The position numbers and the translations under genes are program-made. DNA of 64,000 nt from Pseudacidovorax sp. (GTDB lineage: Bacteria > Pseudomonadota > Gammaproteobacteria > Burkholderiales > Burkholderiaceae_C): the NCBI RefSeq assembly GCF_017991995.1, contig NZ_JAGOPN010000006.1, forward strand, positions 124,001 to 188,000, in the 5' to 3' direction. How positions within the stretch are numbered: position 1 is the stretch's first letter; each line of letters starts with the position of its first letter. Of this stretch, positions 10,901-19,324 are shown piece after piece. The notes below the pieces were generated by a model. It did no database searches and was not told the DNA's origin. It saw only the letters and a list, made by a program, of their open reading frames with translations.

Positions 10901-10965
10901 ATATCGGCAAACGACGAAGGCGGAATGCCCCGCCTTCAGCCCCCTGGAGCACCGGTCCAGGCTTC

Positions 10966-10986
10966 AAAGCGCCCCATGCGGGGCGC
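10966..10986 (-). terminator. Hairpin terminator behind the small Cys-rich gene
   Basis: A 7-bp GC stem (10969-10975 with 10980-10986, loop of 4) followed on the minus strand by TTTG. It lies 9 bases after the stop at 10996. A second hairpin, 10916-10937 (8-bp stem, no T tract), could serve the convergent plus-strand gene. Confidence 0.5.
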
Positions 10987-10995
10987 CCCGTGGGT

Positions 10996-11235
10996 TCAGC
11001 CGCCGCCCTTGAGCGTCGCTTCCAGTTCCTTGCAAGACGGCGCGCACACCGGCTGGGCCTTGCCCAGGACGCGCTTGGTCTGCATCAGGGAACGGGGGCG
11101 GTGCTTGCCGCACAGAAAGCACGACATCGTGGCGCCGCTGAAGGAGGACGAGGCCTTGAAAGGAGAACCCGGGGTCTTGGACTTGTAGCGCAGCCCAGCC
11201 TCGTCCATGGTCGTCTTGACATCAGAGCTGGCCAT
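10996..11235 (-). CDS. Small cysteine-containing protein, probable zinc-ribbon type
   Basis: A 79-residue basic protein. It contains C-F-L-C-G-K-H near residues 40-46 and a further C-A-P-S-C-K about 26 residues later, giving a CxxC...CxxxC arrangement that could bind one zinc. ATG 11235 is chosen because the following residues (M-A-S-S-D-V-K) begin the only non-repetitive part of a very long open frame antisense to the aldehyde dehydrogenase. I do not recognise a named family. It is preceded by 159 bases up to the divergent aldehyde dehydrogenase gene and ends in a hairpin terminator. Confidence 0.6.
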   Translation of the reverse strand: MASSDVKTTMDEAGLRYKSKTPGSPFKASSSFSGATMSCFLCGKHRPRSLMQTKRVLGKAQPVCAPSCKELEATLKGGG

Positions 11236-11394
11236 GAGCGCCTCCCTGTTGAACGAACACGCCGCGGACGGCAGAGAGAAGTGGGGAGTACATGCACGGC
11301 ATGTCGTTATTTTCGGCGATTTCCGGATACCTGTTTTGACGGGGGACATTATCCCCGCCGACGCAATGGCGACGGCTCCTCCACAATTGGGGGC

Positions 11395-12828
11395 ATGCAA
11401 CTGAATTTCATCGCCAACGAGCATGCCGCCTCCGCCAGCGGCCGCGTGATTCCGGTCCTCGACCCCTCCGACGGCCAGGCCTTCGACGAACTGCAGCGCA
11501 GCGATGCGCGCGACATCGACGCCGCCGTGCAGGCCGCGCGCGCCTGCTACGAGGGCGCCTGGGCCCGCCTGTCGGCCGCCGACCGCGGCCGCCTGCTGTA
11601 CCGCCTGTCGGTGAAGGTGGCGGAACACGCCGACGAACTCACGGCGCTGGAGCAACGTGACTGCGGCAAGCCGACCAAGCAGGCACGCGCCGATGCGCTG
11701 GCCTTGGCGCGCTACTTCGAGTTCTACGCCGGGGCATGCGACAAGTTCCACGGCGAAACCATTCCGTACCTGGACGGCTACAGTGTCATGACGTGGCGCG
11801 AGCCGCATGGCGTGACCGGCCATGTGATCCCCTGGAACTACCCCATGCAGATTTTCGGGCGAAGCGTCGGTGGCGCGCTGGCCGCGGGCAACTGCTGCGT
11901 GGTCAAGCCGGCCGAAGACGCCTGCCTGTCGCTCATCCGCGTGGCGCAACTGGCCGCCGAAGTGGGTTTTCCCGCGGGCGCCATCAACATCGTGACCGGC
12001 TACGGCCATGAGGTGGGCGACGCACTGGCACGCCACCCCGGCATCGACCACATCAGCTTCACCGGCAGTCCGCGCGTGGGGACGCTGATCCAACAGGTGG
12101 CCGCCGAGCGCCACTGCCCGGTCACCCTCGAGCTTGGCGGCAAGAGCCCGCAGATCGTCTTTGCCGATGCCGACCTGGATGCCGCCATTCCGGTGCTCAT
12201 CAATGCCATCGTGCAGAACTCGGGCCAGACCTGCTCGGCCGGCTCGCGCGTGCTCATCGAAGGCAGCATCTACGAACCGCTGCTCGACCGCCTCGGCGCA
12301 GCGTTCGAGAAGCTGCGCGTCGGCCCCGCCGCCATGGACCTGGACCTCGGCCCGCTGATCCGTCAGACCCAGCAACAGCGCGTGTGGGACTTCCTCTCCG
12401 ATGCCCAGACCGCCGGCATCCCTATGGTGGCCCAGGGCCAGGTCGTGGAGGAGGCGCCCGATTCCGGCTTCTACCAGGCGCCCACGCTGCTGCGCGACGT
12501 GCCGGTGGACCACCGCATCGCCCAGGAGGAAGTCTTCGGCCCCGTGCTGGCGGCCATGCGTTTCGATGGCGAGGACGACGCGGTGCGCCTGGCCAATGCC
12601 ACGCAGTTCGGCCTCGTGGCCGGCGTGTGGACGCGCGATGGCTCGCGGCAGTTCCGAATGGCCAAGCGGCTGCGCAGCGGCCAGGTGTTCATCAACAACT
12701 ACGGCGCGGGCGGCGGGGTCGAACTGCCCTTCGGCGGCGTGAAGTCTTCCGGCTACGGCCGCGAGAAAGGCTTCGAGGCGCTGTACGGCTTCACCACGAT
12801 GAAGACGATCGCCATTCGCCACGGCTGA
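11395..12828 (+). CDS. NAD(P)-dependent aldehyde dehydrogenase (betaine-aldehyde-dehydrogenase-like)
   Basis: A 477-residue ALDH-superfamily enzyme that oxidises an aldehyde to the acid. The signatures are present: I-P-W-N-Y-P cofactor-loop motif, F-T-G-S-P-R-V-G, general base E246 in L-E-L-G-G-K-S-P, nucleophile C280 in S-G-Q-T-C-S-A-G-S-R, and E-E-V-F-G-P-V-L. The C-terminal P-F-G-G-V-K-S-S-G segment is also typical. The sequence is nearest to betaine/aminoaldehyde-type enzymes, but no linked gene names the substrate. ATG 11395 fits the family N-terminus; the long upstream open frame to 10990 is not coding-like. Confidence 0.92.
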   Translation: MQLNFIANEHAASASGRVIPVLDPSDGQAFDELQRSDARDIDAAVQAARACYEGAWARLSAADRGRLLYRLSVKVAEHADELTALEQRDCGKPTKQARADALALARYFEFYAGACDKFHGETIPYLDGYSVMTWREPHGVTGHVIPWNYPMQIFGRSVGGALAAGNCCVVKPAEDACLSLIRVAQLAAEVGFPAGAINIVTGYGHEVGDALARHPGIDHISFTGSPRVGTLIQQVAAERHCPVTLELGGKSPQIVFADADLDAAIPVLINAIVQNSGQTCSAGSRVLIEGSIYEPLLDRLGAAFEKLRVGPAAMDLDLGPLIRQTQQQRVWDFLSDAQTAGIPMVAQGQVVEEAPDSGFYQAPTLLRDVPVDHRIAQEEVFGPVLAAMRFDGEDDAVRLANATQFGLVAGVWTRDGSRQFRMAKRLRSGQVFINNYGAGGGVELPFGGVKSSGYGREKGFEALYGFTTMKTIAIRHG

Positions 12829-12847
12829 TGCCGGCCGTGCACGGGGC

Positions 12848-13774
12848 TCAACCGAGCGCCGTGTCCAGCAACATCATCAGGACGAAGCCGACCATCAGCC
12901 CACCCGTCGCGAAGGCCTCATGGCCCTTCCGATGGGACTCAGGGATGATTTCGTGGCTGATGACGAAGAGCATCGCGCCGGCCGCAAAGCCCAGTCCCCA
13001 GGGCAGGAGCAGGGCCGAATGCTCAACGACTGCCGCGCCGAGCACAGCGCCCAGCGGCTCGATCAGGCCGGACGCCATGCCCAGCGCAACCGCGAGACCG
13101 CGCCCATAACCCGCAGCCAGCAGCGCCACCGCGACCACCAACCCCTCGGGCACGTCCTGGATCGCGATGCCCGTCGCCAGCGCGTTGGCACGCAGCCCAT
13201 CGTTGCCCGCGTAGCCGACGCCGATGGCCAGTCCTTCGGGCAGGTTGTGCAGGGCGATGGCGATCACGAACAGCCAGGTGCGCCGCAACGTGCGCACGGC
13301 ATCGGTGTCGCGTCCTTCGCGGCCCTTGATGAAATGTTCGTGAGGCAGCAGCTTTTCCATGGTCATCAAGGCCGCTGCGCCCAGCAGGATCGCGGCGCCG
13401 ATCACGCCGCCCGCGGACCAGCGGCCGCCGCCGAACAGCGCCTGCTCCTTGGCCACCTCCAGCCCAGGCAGGATCAGCGAAAAAGCGCAGGCCGCCAGCA
13501 TGACCCCGGCACCGAAGCCGAAGAGCGTGTCCTGTACGCGCTCGGAAAGCCGTTGGGAGAACAGCACCGGCAGCGTACCCAGCGCCGTGGCCAGGGCCGC
13601 GACCGAGCCACCCACCAGGGCCTGCCCCACCACCGCGCTGCTGGCAACCAGCGACCAGACCTGCCCTGCCAGCACCAACACGCCCAATCCCACGATGGCC
13701 AGGCCAAGCCAGCGGCGCGCGGTGCGCGGACGCCGGCGCGTGGCAGGCCAGGCAGCGGTTTCAGAGTCGTTCAT
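12848..13774 (-). CDS. ZIP family divalent metal transporter
   Basis: A 308-residue membrane protein with about eight hydrophobic helices. The metal-site motifs of ZIP carriers are clear: A-L-H-N-L-P-E-G in helix 4 and I-Q-D-V-P-E-G in helix 5. Histidine-bearing loops occur at [18 protein letters not shown] and H-E-A-F. It resembles ZupT/GufA-type importers of zinc, iron or manganese, and selectivity cannot be read from sequence. It is divergent from moaA across 301 bases that contain a perfect 14-bp palindrome. Confidence 0.9.
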   Translation of the reverse strand: MNDSETAAWPATRRRPRTARRWLGLAIVGLGVLVLAGQVWSLVASSAVVGQALVGGSVAALATALGTLPVLFSQRLSERVQDTLFGFGAGVMLAACAFSLILPGLEVAKEQALFGGGRWSAGGVIGAAILLGAAALMTMEKLLPHEHFIKGREGRDTDAVRTLRRTWLFVIAIALHNLPEGLAIGVGYAGNDGLRANALATGIAIQDVPEGLVVAVALLAAGYGRGLAVALGMASGLIEPLGAVLGAAVVEHSALLLPWGLGFAAGAMLFVISHEIIPESHRKGHEAFATGGLMVGFVLMMLLDTALG

Positions 13775-13825
13775 GGTCGGTCCTTGCGGTTATGGCGGCG
13801 CTCCGGCACCGGGAGGACGCCCGCC

Positions 13826-13839
13826 CTCCAACGTTGGAG
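13826..13839. promoter_or_regulatory. Perfect 14-bp palindrome between ZIP transporter gene and moaA
   Basis: CTCCAACGTTGGAG, a perfect dyad in the 301-bp non-coding stretch 13775-14075. It lies 52 bp from the ZIP start and may be an operator for a dimeric regulator. The rest of the stretch holds one imperfect hairpin (13875-13900) and no gene I can support. Confidence 0.4.
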
Positions 13840-14075
13840 CGCTGGCAGTGAACCACCCGGCCCGCCCCGTCGATGTAGTCCGGGCGCCGGTCCGGCTACC
13901 AGCGGACGCAGGGGGTGTCGGCGGCTGGGCGTCGCCTGCCCGCGGGCAGCGCGCGGCCGTCCCCCCAGGGTTCTCCCGCAAGGGCAGACCCCACGCTGCG
14001 CCGGAATGCACCCCGTCGATAAACTGCAACGCCCACCGACGTCGCCCTTGCGAGGCGCCGCTCCACACAGATCCC

Positions 14076-15209
14076 ATGGCCTTTCGCGTGATTCCCCTCG
14101 TCGACCAGCGCCGCGATGCGCCCCTGCCCGCGCCGCGCGACGAAGAGGGGGTGCGCGCAGGCCTGCTGCAGGACAGGCTCGGGCGTCCCCTCACCGACCT
14201 GCGCATCAGCGTGACCGACCGCTGCAACTTCCGCTGCAGCTACTGCATGCCCAAGGAGGTGTTCGACAAGAACCATGTCTACCTCCCGCATTCCGCGCTG
14301 CTCAGCTTCGAGGAGATCACGCGTCTGGCGCGCGTATTCGTCGACCAGGGCGTGCGCAAGATCCGCCTCACGGGGGGCGAACCGCTGCTGCGCAAGAACA
14401 TCGAGCACCTGATCGAGCAACTCGCCGCGCTGCGCACGCCCGACGGGTCGCCACTGGATCTGACGCTCACCACCAACGGCTCGCTCCTTGCACGCAAGGC
14501 GCATGCGCTCAGGGCCGCCGGCCTGCAGCGCGTGACGGTCAGCCTCGATGCGCTCGATGACGCCGTCTTCCGCCGCATGAACGACATGGATTTCCCGGTC
14601 GCGGACGTGCTGGCCGGCATCGATGCCGCGCGCGAGGCGGGGCTGGGGCCGATCAAGGTCAACATGGTCGTCAAGCGCGGCACCAACGAGCAGGAGATCC
14701 TGCCGATGGCGCGGCACTTCCGTGAGCGGCATGGCGGCGACGTGGTGCTGCGCTTCATCGAATACATGGACGTGGGCGCCACCAACGGCTGGCGCATGGA
14801 CGAGGTGATGCCTTCCGCCGACGTGGTGGCGCACATCGCCGCCGAGTTGCCGCTGCTGCCCCTGGAGGCCAGCGCCCCGGGCGAGACCGCGCAGCGCTGG
14901 GCCTACGCCGATGGCCGCGGCGAGATCGGCGTCATCAGCAGCGTCACGCAGGCCTTCTGCCGCGATTGCAGCCGGCTTCGCCTTTCCACCGAAGGCCGCG
15001 TCTACCTTTGCCTCTTCGCCTCCCAGGGCCATGACCTGCGGCAACTGCTGCGCGGTGGCGCCGACGACGAGGCGCTGGCGCGCACCGTGCGCAGCATCTG
15101 GACGCAGCGGGGCGACCGCTATTCCGAGTTGCGGGCCCGCCGGCCTGCCGACGAGGTGGACGGGGGTCCGGCCCCTCGCCGCGTCGAGATGAGCTACATC
15201 GGCGGATGA
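14076..15209 (+). CDS. moaA: GTP 3',8-cyclase, molybdenum cofactor synthesis step 1
   Basis: A 377-residue radical-SAM enzyme that rearranges GTP to 3',8-cyclo-GTP in molybdopterin synthesis. The N-terminal 4Fe-4S motif is C50-N-F-R-C54-S-Y-C57. A second C-terminal cluster follows the C-R-D-C-S-R-L-R-L...C pattern in the last quarter, and the conserved Gly-Gly C-terminus (Y-I-G-G) is intact. L-T-G-G-E-P-L-L gives the SAM-binding GGE. It heads a moaA-mobA-moeA cluster; the stop is covered by an ATGA that could start a 21-codon mini-frame running up to the mobA start. Confidence 0.95.
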   Translation: MAFRVIPLVDQRRDAPLPAPRDEEGVRAGLLQDRLGRPLTDLRISVTDRCNFRCSYCMPKEVFDKNHVYLPHSALLSFEEITRLARVFVDQGVRKIRLTGGEPLLRKNIEHLIEQLAALRTPDGSPLDLTLTTNGSLLARKAHALRAAGLQRVTVSLDALDDAVFRRMNDMDFPVADVLAGIDAAREAGLGPIKVNMVVKRGTNEQEILPMARHFRERHGGDVVLRFIEYMDVGATNGWRMDEVMPSADVVAHIAAELPLLPLEASAPGETAQRWAYADGRGEIGVISSVTQAFCRDCSRLRLSTEGRVYLCLFASQGHDLRQLLRGGADDEALARTVRSIWTQRGDRYSELRARRPADEVDGGPAPRRVEMSYIGG

Positions 15210-15267
15210 ACGCCAGCCCTCTTGCCGCGTGGATGCGCACGCCGCCAGCCAGGCCGGAGGACCGCCG

Positions 15268-15921
15268 TTGAGCGCCGCTGACGCGCCGCTGCATCACCCA
15301 CCCGCCCTCGGGGCGGCCGCCCTCACCGGTGCCGTGCTGGCCGGCGGCCAGGGCCGGCGGATGGGCGGCGCCGACAAGGGCCTCCAGCCCTATCGCGGCC
15401 AGCCGCTGGCGCTGAACGCGCTGCAACGGCTGCAGCCCCAGGTGGAGGCCTGCCTCATCAGCGCCAATCGCCATCTGCCCACCTACGAGACTTTCGGCGT
15501 ACCGGTGGTACAGGACAGCATCGCCGGCTTTGCCGGCCCGCTCGCCGGCATGCTGGCCACCATGGAGCACTGCACCACGCCATGGCTGCTGACGGTGCCG
15601 TGCGACGTGCCGGCGTTTCCCCCCGACCTTGCCGCACGCCTGTTGCAGGCCGCCCGGTCCGCGGCGGCCGACATCGCCATCCCCACGGTTCGAAGCGGGC
15701 CCGGCGACGACGACGCGCGTCCGCAACCCGTGTTCTGCCTCGTCCACACGCGGCTGCACGCCAGCCTGTGCGACTGGCTGGCCCGCGGCGAGCGCCGCGT
15801 CATGGGCTGGGCACGCCAGCAGGGCGCGCAGCTGGTGCCCTTCGACCAGCCCGGCGACCCGGCCGCCTTCGCCAACATCAACACCCTGGAAGCGCTCGCC
15901 GCCCTCAACGACCAGCGCTGA
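15268..15921 (+). CDS. mobA: Molybdenum cofactor guanylyltransferase
   Basis: A 217-residue enzyme that adds GMP to molybdopterin to make the dinucleotide form. The nucleotidyltransferase signature L-A-G-G-Q-G-R-R-M-G-G-A-D-K-G-L-Q lies at 24-40, and P-C-D-V-P near residue 110 is the metal-binding Asp motif. TTG 15268 is chosen because GGAGG at 15256-15260 is 7 bases upstream. A GTG at 15229 is the alternative and would add 13 low-complexity residues. Length fits the roughly 190-220 residue family. It is co-directional with moaA and moeA. Confidence 0.9.
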   Translation: MSAADAPLHHPPALGAAALTGAVLAGGQGRRMGGADKGLQPYRGQPLALNALQRLQPQVEACLISANRHLPTYETFGVPVVQDSIAGFAGPLAGMLATMEHCTTPWLLTVPCDVPAFPPDLAARLLQAARSAAADIAIPTVRSGPGDDDARPQPVFCLVHTRLHASLCDWLARGERRVMGWARQQGAQLVPFDQPGDPAAFANINTLEALAALNDQR

Positions 15922-15967
15922 GGCGGCCGATACTCGGCGGCCGCGCCCTGCCGGCACGCCTCCCGCC

Positions 15968-17263
15968 ATGACCTCTTCGCCCAACCATCCCTCCCACGCC
16001 GACACCACGCCCGACCTGCATGTCGACGAAGTGCACCAGCGCATCGCCCGTCTGGTCGCGCGTGGCCGCAAGGACCTGCCGACCGAGCAGATCGCGCTGG
16101 GTGAAGCAGTGGGCCGCATCCTGGCGGCGGACGTCCTGTCGCCGGTTTCCGTTCCGCCGCACGACAACGCCGCCATGGACGGCTATGCCTTCTCCGGCGC
16201 GGCGCTGCAGTCCGCCGGCGCGGAGCTGGACCTGCGCGTGGTGGGAAAAGCCCGCGCGGGCGCACCGTGGAACGGCCAGCTGGGCCCGGGCGAAGCCCTG
16301 CGCATCATGACGGGCGCCGTGATGCCACGGGGCGCCGACACCGTGGTGCCTCAGGAGCTGTGCCAGCCGCAGGCCGACCGGGTGCGCTTCGACCGCCTCC
16401 GCGTCGTCGCCGGCGCGCACTGCCGCAAGGCGGGCGAGGACCTGCGGGCCGGGGGCTTGGCACTGGCTGCGGGGACACGCCTGGCGCCCGCGGCGCTCGG
16501 CCTTCTCGCGAGTCTCGGACAGGCAGAGGTGAACGTGCGGCGCAGGCTCCGCGTCGCCGTCCTGTCCACCGGGGACGAACTGCTCCAGCCCGGCGAGCCG
16601 CCACGTCCCGGTGCGATCTACGACAGCAACCGCACCACCCTCTCGGCGCTCGTGCGCAGCCTGGGCCTGGCGCCGCTCGACCTGGGCCCGGTGCCCGACC
16701 GGGCCGACGCCCTGGCCGCAGCGCTGACCGATGCCGGACGGCAGGCGGACGTGGTGATCAGCTCCGGCGGCGTGAGCGTGGGCGAGGCCGACCACACACG
16801 GTCCGCACTCGCAGCATCGGGCGAACTGGCCTTCTGGCACGTCGCGATGCGCCCCGGCCGCCCCTTTGCTGCTGGCGTGCTGACGGGCGATGCCGGCGCC
16901 CCGCTGCCCTTCTTCGGCCTTCCGGGCAACCCGGTGGCCGCGATGGTGAGCTTTCTGGTCTTCGTGCGGCCGGCGCTGCTGCAACTGGCCGGGTGCGGCG
17001 CAGCCGAGGCGGTCGCGCCGCCCCTGGTGCGTGCACGCACGAGCCGCGCGCTGCGCAAGCGCCCCGGCCGGACCGAGTACCAGCGCGCGGTGCTCCGCCG
17101 GGTGCCCGGCGCCCTGCCGGTGGTCGACGTCGCGCTCAACCAGAGTTCGGCGGTGCTCAGCGCGATGGTGGCGGCAGACGCCCTGGTCGTGCTGCCGCAC
17201 GATCAGGGCCACGTCGACGCCGACGAGGAAGTCGACGTGCTGCTGCTGGACACGCTGTCCTGA
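15968..17263 (+). CDS. moeA: Molybdopterin molybdotransferase
   Basis: A 431-residue enzyme that inserts molybdate into adenylated molybdopterin. The landmarks are P-P-H-D-N-A-A-M-D-G-Y-A-F near residue 60, I-M-T-G-A-V-M-P-R-G-A-D-T-V-V-P-Q-E in the beta-barrel domain, and S-T-G-D-E-L, Y-D-S-N-R and S-S-G-G-V-S-V-G in the MoaB/MogA-like catalytic domain. G-L-P-G-N-P-V-A follows. ATG 15968 starts 46 bases after mobA; the longer frame to 15629 overlaps mobA and is rejected. It completes the cofactor cluster; no molybdoenzyme gene is adjacent. Confidence 0.94.
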   Translation: MTSSPNHPSHADTTPDLHVDEVHQRIARLVARGRKDLPTEQIALGEAVGRILAADVLSPVSVPPHDNAAMDGYAFSGAALQSAGAELDLRVVGKARAGAPWNGQLGPGEALRIMTGAVMPRGADTVVPQELCQPQADRVRFDRLRVVAGAHCRKAGEDLRAGGLALAAGTRLAPAALGLLASLGQAEVNVRRRLRVAVLSTGDELLQPGEPPRPGAIYDSNRTTLSALVRSLGLAPLDLGPVPDRADALAAALTDAGRQADVVISSGGVSVGEADHTRSALAASGELAFWHVAMRPGRPFAAGVLTGDAGAPLPFFGLPGNPVAAMVSFLVFVRPALLQLAGCGAAEAVAPPLVRARTSRALRKRPGRTEYQRAVLRRVPGALPVVDVALNQSSAVLSAMVAADALVVLPHDQGHVDADEEVDVLLLDTLS

Positions 17264-17314
17264 CGGCGGTGCGCGCCTGGCGCCCGGCGGTCGCCGTGAA
17301 CAACGACGGAAAGC

Positions 17315-17764
17315 TCAGGCGCGCCCCTGCGCGTGCAGCACGCCACGGTTGGCGAGTGCGTCCGCGCGTTCATTGCCTGGATCGCCCGAGTGCCCGCGCA
17401 CCCAGCGCCATTCGATCTGGTGCCCGCCGTCGGCCACCAGCTGATCGAGCCGCTTCCACAGCTCCACATTCTTGACCGGCTGACCGGTCGAGGTGCGCCA
17501 GCCCTTGGCCTTCCAGCTGCGGATCCAGGACGTGATGCCCTGGCGCACGTACTGGCTGTCCAGGAAGAGCACCACGCGGCAGGGCCGCTTGAGCGCGGCC
17601 AGCGCCTCGATCACCGCCATCAGCTCCATGCGGTTGTTGGTGGTGTCCAGCTCGCCGCCGAAGATTTCTTTTTCAAAGGTGCCGGACTTGAGCCAGGCGC
17701 CCCAGCCGCCTGGGCCGGGATTGCCCTTGCAGGCACCGTCGGTGTAGATCGTGACTTCGTTCAA
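17315..17764 (-). CDS. rnhA: Ribonuclease HI, TTG start
   Basis: A 149-residue enzyme that degrades the RNA strand of RNA:DNA hybrids. The four catalytic acids are present: D9 in Y-T-D-G-A-C, E47 in R-M-E-L-M-A, D69 in L-D-S-Q-Y-V and D135 in N-E-R-A-D-A-L-A, plus H125. The only start that suits the family is TTG at 17764, which overlaps the stop of the upstream methyltransferase gene (TTGA). Translation is therefore probably coupled to that gene. It is convergent with moeA. Confidence 0.93.
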   Translation of the reverse strand: MNEVTIYTDGACKGNPGPGGWGAWLKSGTFEKEIFGGELDTTNNRMELMAVIEALAALKRPCRVVLFLDSQYVRQGITSWIRSWKAKGWRTSTGQPVKNVELWKRLDQLVADGGHQIEWRWVRGHSGDPGNERADALANRGVLHAQGRA

Positions 17765-18537
17765 AGGGTGTGTTTCTTTCCAGTTCTGGACGTCCGGCCG
17801 GCGATCGGGCGCGGTGCCGCAGCCATCGCCGGTCGCCGCTTCCAGTCGGCCGGCAGCAGACGCATGCCGCGCACGCGCTTGACCGCGACGACGAAATAGA
17901 CGGCGCCGAAGATGGGCCACCAGCGCTCGCCCAGGTCGTCCATCCAGCGGTAGCGCTGCAGCCAGGCTTCACCGCGCGCGGCCGGCCGGTACAGGCCGAA
18001 GCGGCCGGACTCGACCTCGAAGCCCAGCAGACGCAGCCAGTCGCGCAGACGCCAGTAGTTGATGAGTTCGGAGGGGCCCGGCAAATAAAGTTCGCCGCCG
18101 CCCAGATGCCGGTACAGTCGGGCCCGGCGCTGCCGCAGGCCCCAGAGACTCGCCGGGTTCAGCCCGCAGACGACCACGCGGCCTTCGGGCACCAGCACCC
18201 GTTCCACCTCGCGCAGCGTGGTGTGCGGGTCGGCAGCGAGTTCGAGCGTGTGAGGCAGCGTGACGAGGTCCAGGCTGTTGGCGCCGAAGGGCAAGGCCGA
18301 GAAGTCCGTCAGCAGGCCGGCCGAAGCGGCCGGCGGCTCCTCCGGACCGCCGGCGAGCCAGCGATGCGGCATGCGGTTGGTGCGCAGCGTGTCGATCTCG
18401 GCACAGCCCAGCTGCAGTGCGTGATAACCAAAGATGTCGACCACCGCCTCGTCGAACTGCGACGCCTCCCAGGCCTGCAGCAGGCGGCCGGGCGGGGTCT
18501 TCAACCAATCGCCCAACTTTATAATTTGATCGGTCAT
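17761..18537 (-). CDS. Class I SAM-dependent methyltransferase (Methyltransf_11-like)
   Basis: A 258-residue protein. The usual glycine-rich SAM loop is reduced, but the later motifs are clear: [18 protein letters not shown] at about 84-101 and the motif-III strand [15 protein letters not shown]. The central W/R-rich part (W-G-L-R-Q-R-R-A-R) is typical of a methyltransferase found beside gloB and rnhA in beta-proteobacteria. Substrate unknown. Its ATG (18535-18537 on the plus strand) shares two bases with the divergent gloB ATG. Confidence 0.8.
   Translation of the reverse strand: MTDQIIKLGDWLKTPPGRLLQAWEASQFDEAVVDIFGYHALQLGCAEIDTLRTNRMPHRWLAGGPEEPPAASAGLLTDFSALPFGANSLDLVTLPHTLELAADPHTTLREVERVLVPEGRVVVCGLNPASLWGLRQRRARLYRHLGGGELYLPGPSELINYWRLRDWLRLLGFEVESGRFGLYRPAARGEAWLQRYRWMDDLGERWWPIFGAVYFVVAVKRVRGMRLLPADWKRRPAMAAAPRPIAGRTSRTGKKHTL
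18520..18525 (+). promoter_or_regulatory. Consensus -10 element just upstream of gloB
   Basis: A perfect TATAAT ending 10 bases before the gloB ATG at 18536. Initiation would fall near 18532, giving an almost leaderless mRNA. The -35 region (18497-18503) matches poorly. Confidence 0.45.
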
Positions 18538-19324
18538 GACCCTTGTTCCGTTGCCTGCTTTCGCCGACAACTACATCTGGATGCTCCAGATTGGCGCGCA
18601 GGCCGCCGTGGTGGATCCAGGCGACGCCGGACCGGTGTTCGACGCCTTGGCCCGGGAGCCCGGGCTTGAACTGGCGGCGATTCTAGTCACACACCATCAC
18701 GGCGATCACACGGGCGGCGTGGCTGCGCTGCGCGAGGCCACCGGAGCTCAGGTCTTCGGTCCGGCCACTGAAAACATCCCCCAGCCCTTCACGCCACTGC
18801 GCGGTGGCGACCCTGCGCGCGCGCTCGGTCTGACCTTCGAGGTGATCGACGTCCCCGGCCACACCGCGGGCCACATCGCCTACGTGCTGCGCGAGCCGCC
18901 CGCCCCTCTTTCCCATCCGCTGCTCTTCTGCGGCGACACCCTCTTCTCGGGCGGCTGCGGCCGCCTGTTCGAGGGCACAGCGGCGCAGATGCTGGCCTCG
19001 CTCGATGCGCTGGCTGCCCTGCCCGACGACACCCAGGTGTGCTGCGCGCATGAGTACACCCTCTCCAACCTGCGCTTTGCCCTGGCGGTGGAACCCGGCA
19101 ATGCCGCGCTAGTCGATCACGAGCGCCACTGCCAGACGCTGCGCGCCCAGGGGCGCCCCACCCTGCCGGCCCGGCTGGCGATGGAGCGCCGCACCAACCC
19201 CTTTCTGCGCTCGCGCGAAGGCACCGTTATCGCCGCCGTCCAGGCGCACGCGCCCGGCGTGCAGTCCGACGACGAGGTTGCCGTCTTCGCTGCCCTGCGC
19301 CAATGGAAAAACGACTTCCGATGA
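18536..19324 (+). CDS. gloB: Hydroxyacylglutathione hydrolase (glyoxalase II)
   Basis: A 262-residue metallo-beta-lactamase-fold enzyme that hydrolyses S-lactoylglutathione in methylglyoxal detoxification. The metal motif is T-H53-H-H55-G-D57-H58. Later ligands sit in P-G-H-T-A-G-H and C-G-D-T-L-F, and the C-terminal HAGH domain ends with the typical N-P-F-L-R segment. Length is standard. The ATG shares bases with the divergent methyltransferase start, and no ribosome-binding site is visible. The stop overlaps the mltD start (ATGA). Confidence 0.95.
   Translation: MTLVPLPAFADNYIWMLQIGAQAAVVDPGDAGPVFDALAREPGLELAAILVTHHHGDHTGGVAALREATGAQVFGPATENIPQPFTPLRGGDPARALGLTFEVIDVPGHTAGHIAYVLREPPAPLSHPLLFCGDTLFSGGCGRLFEGTAAQMLASLDALAALPDDTQVCCAHEYTLSNLRFALAVEPGNAALVDHERHCQTLRAQGRPTLPARLAMERRTNPFLRSREGTVIAAVQAHAPGVQSDDEVAVFAALRQWKNDFR

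Noticed and set aside
13775-14075. Molybdenum cofactor riboswitch upstream of moaA
   Set aside because: One imperfect hairpin and a palindrome are present, but the known Moco motif could not be recognised.
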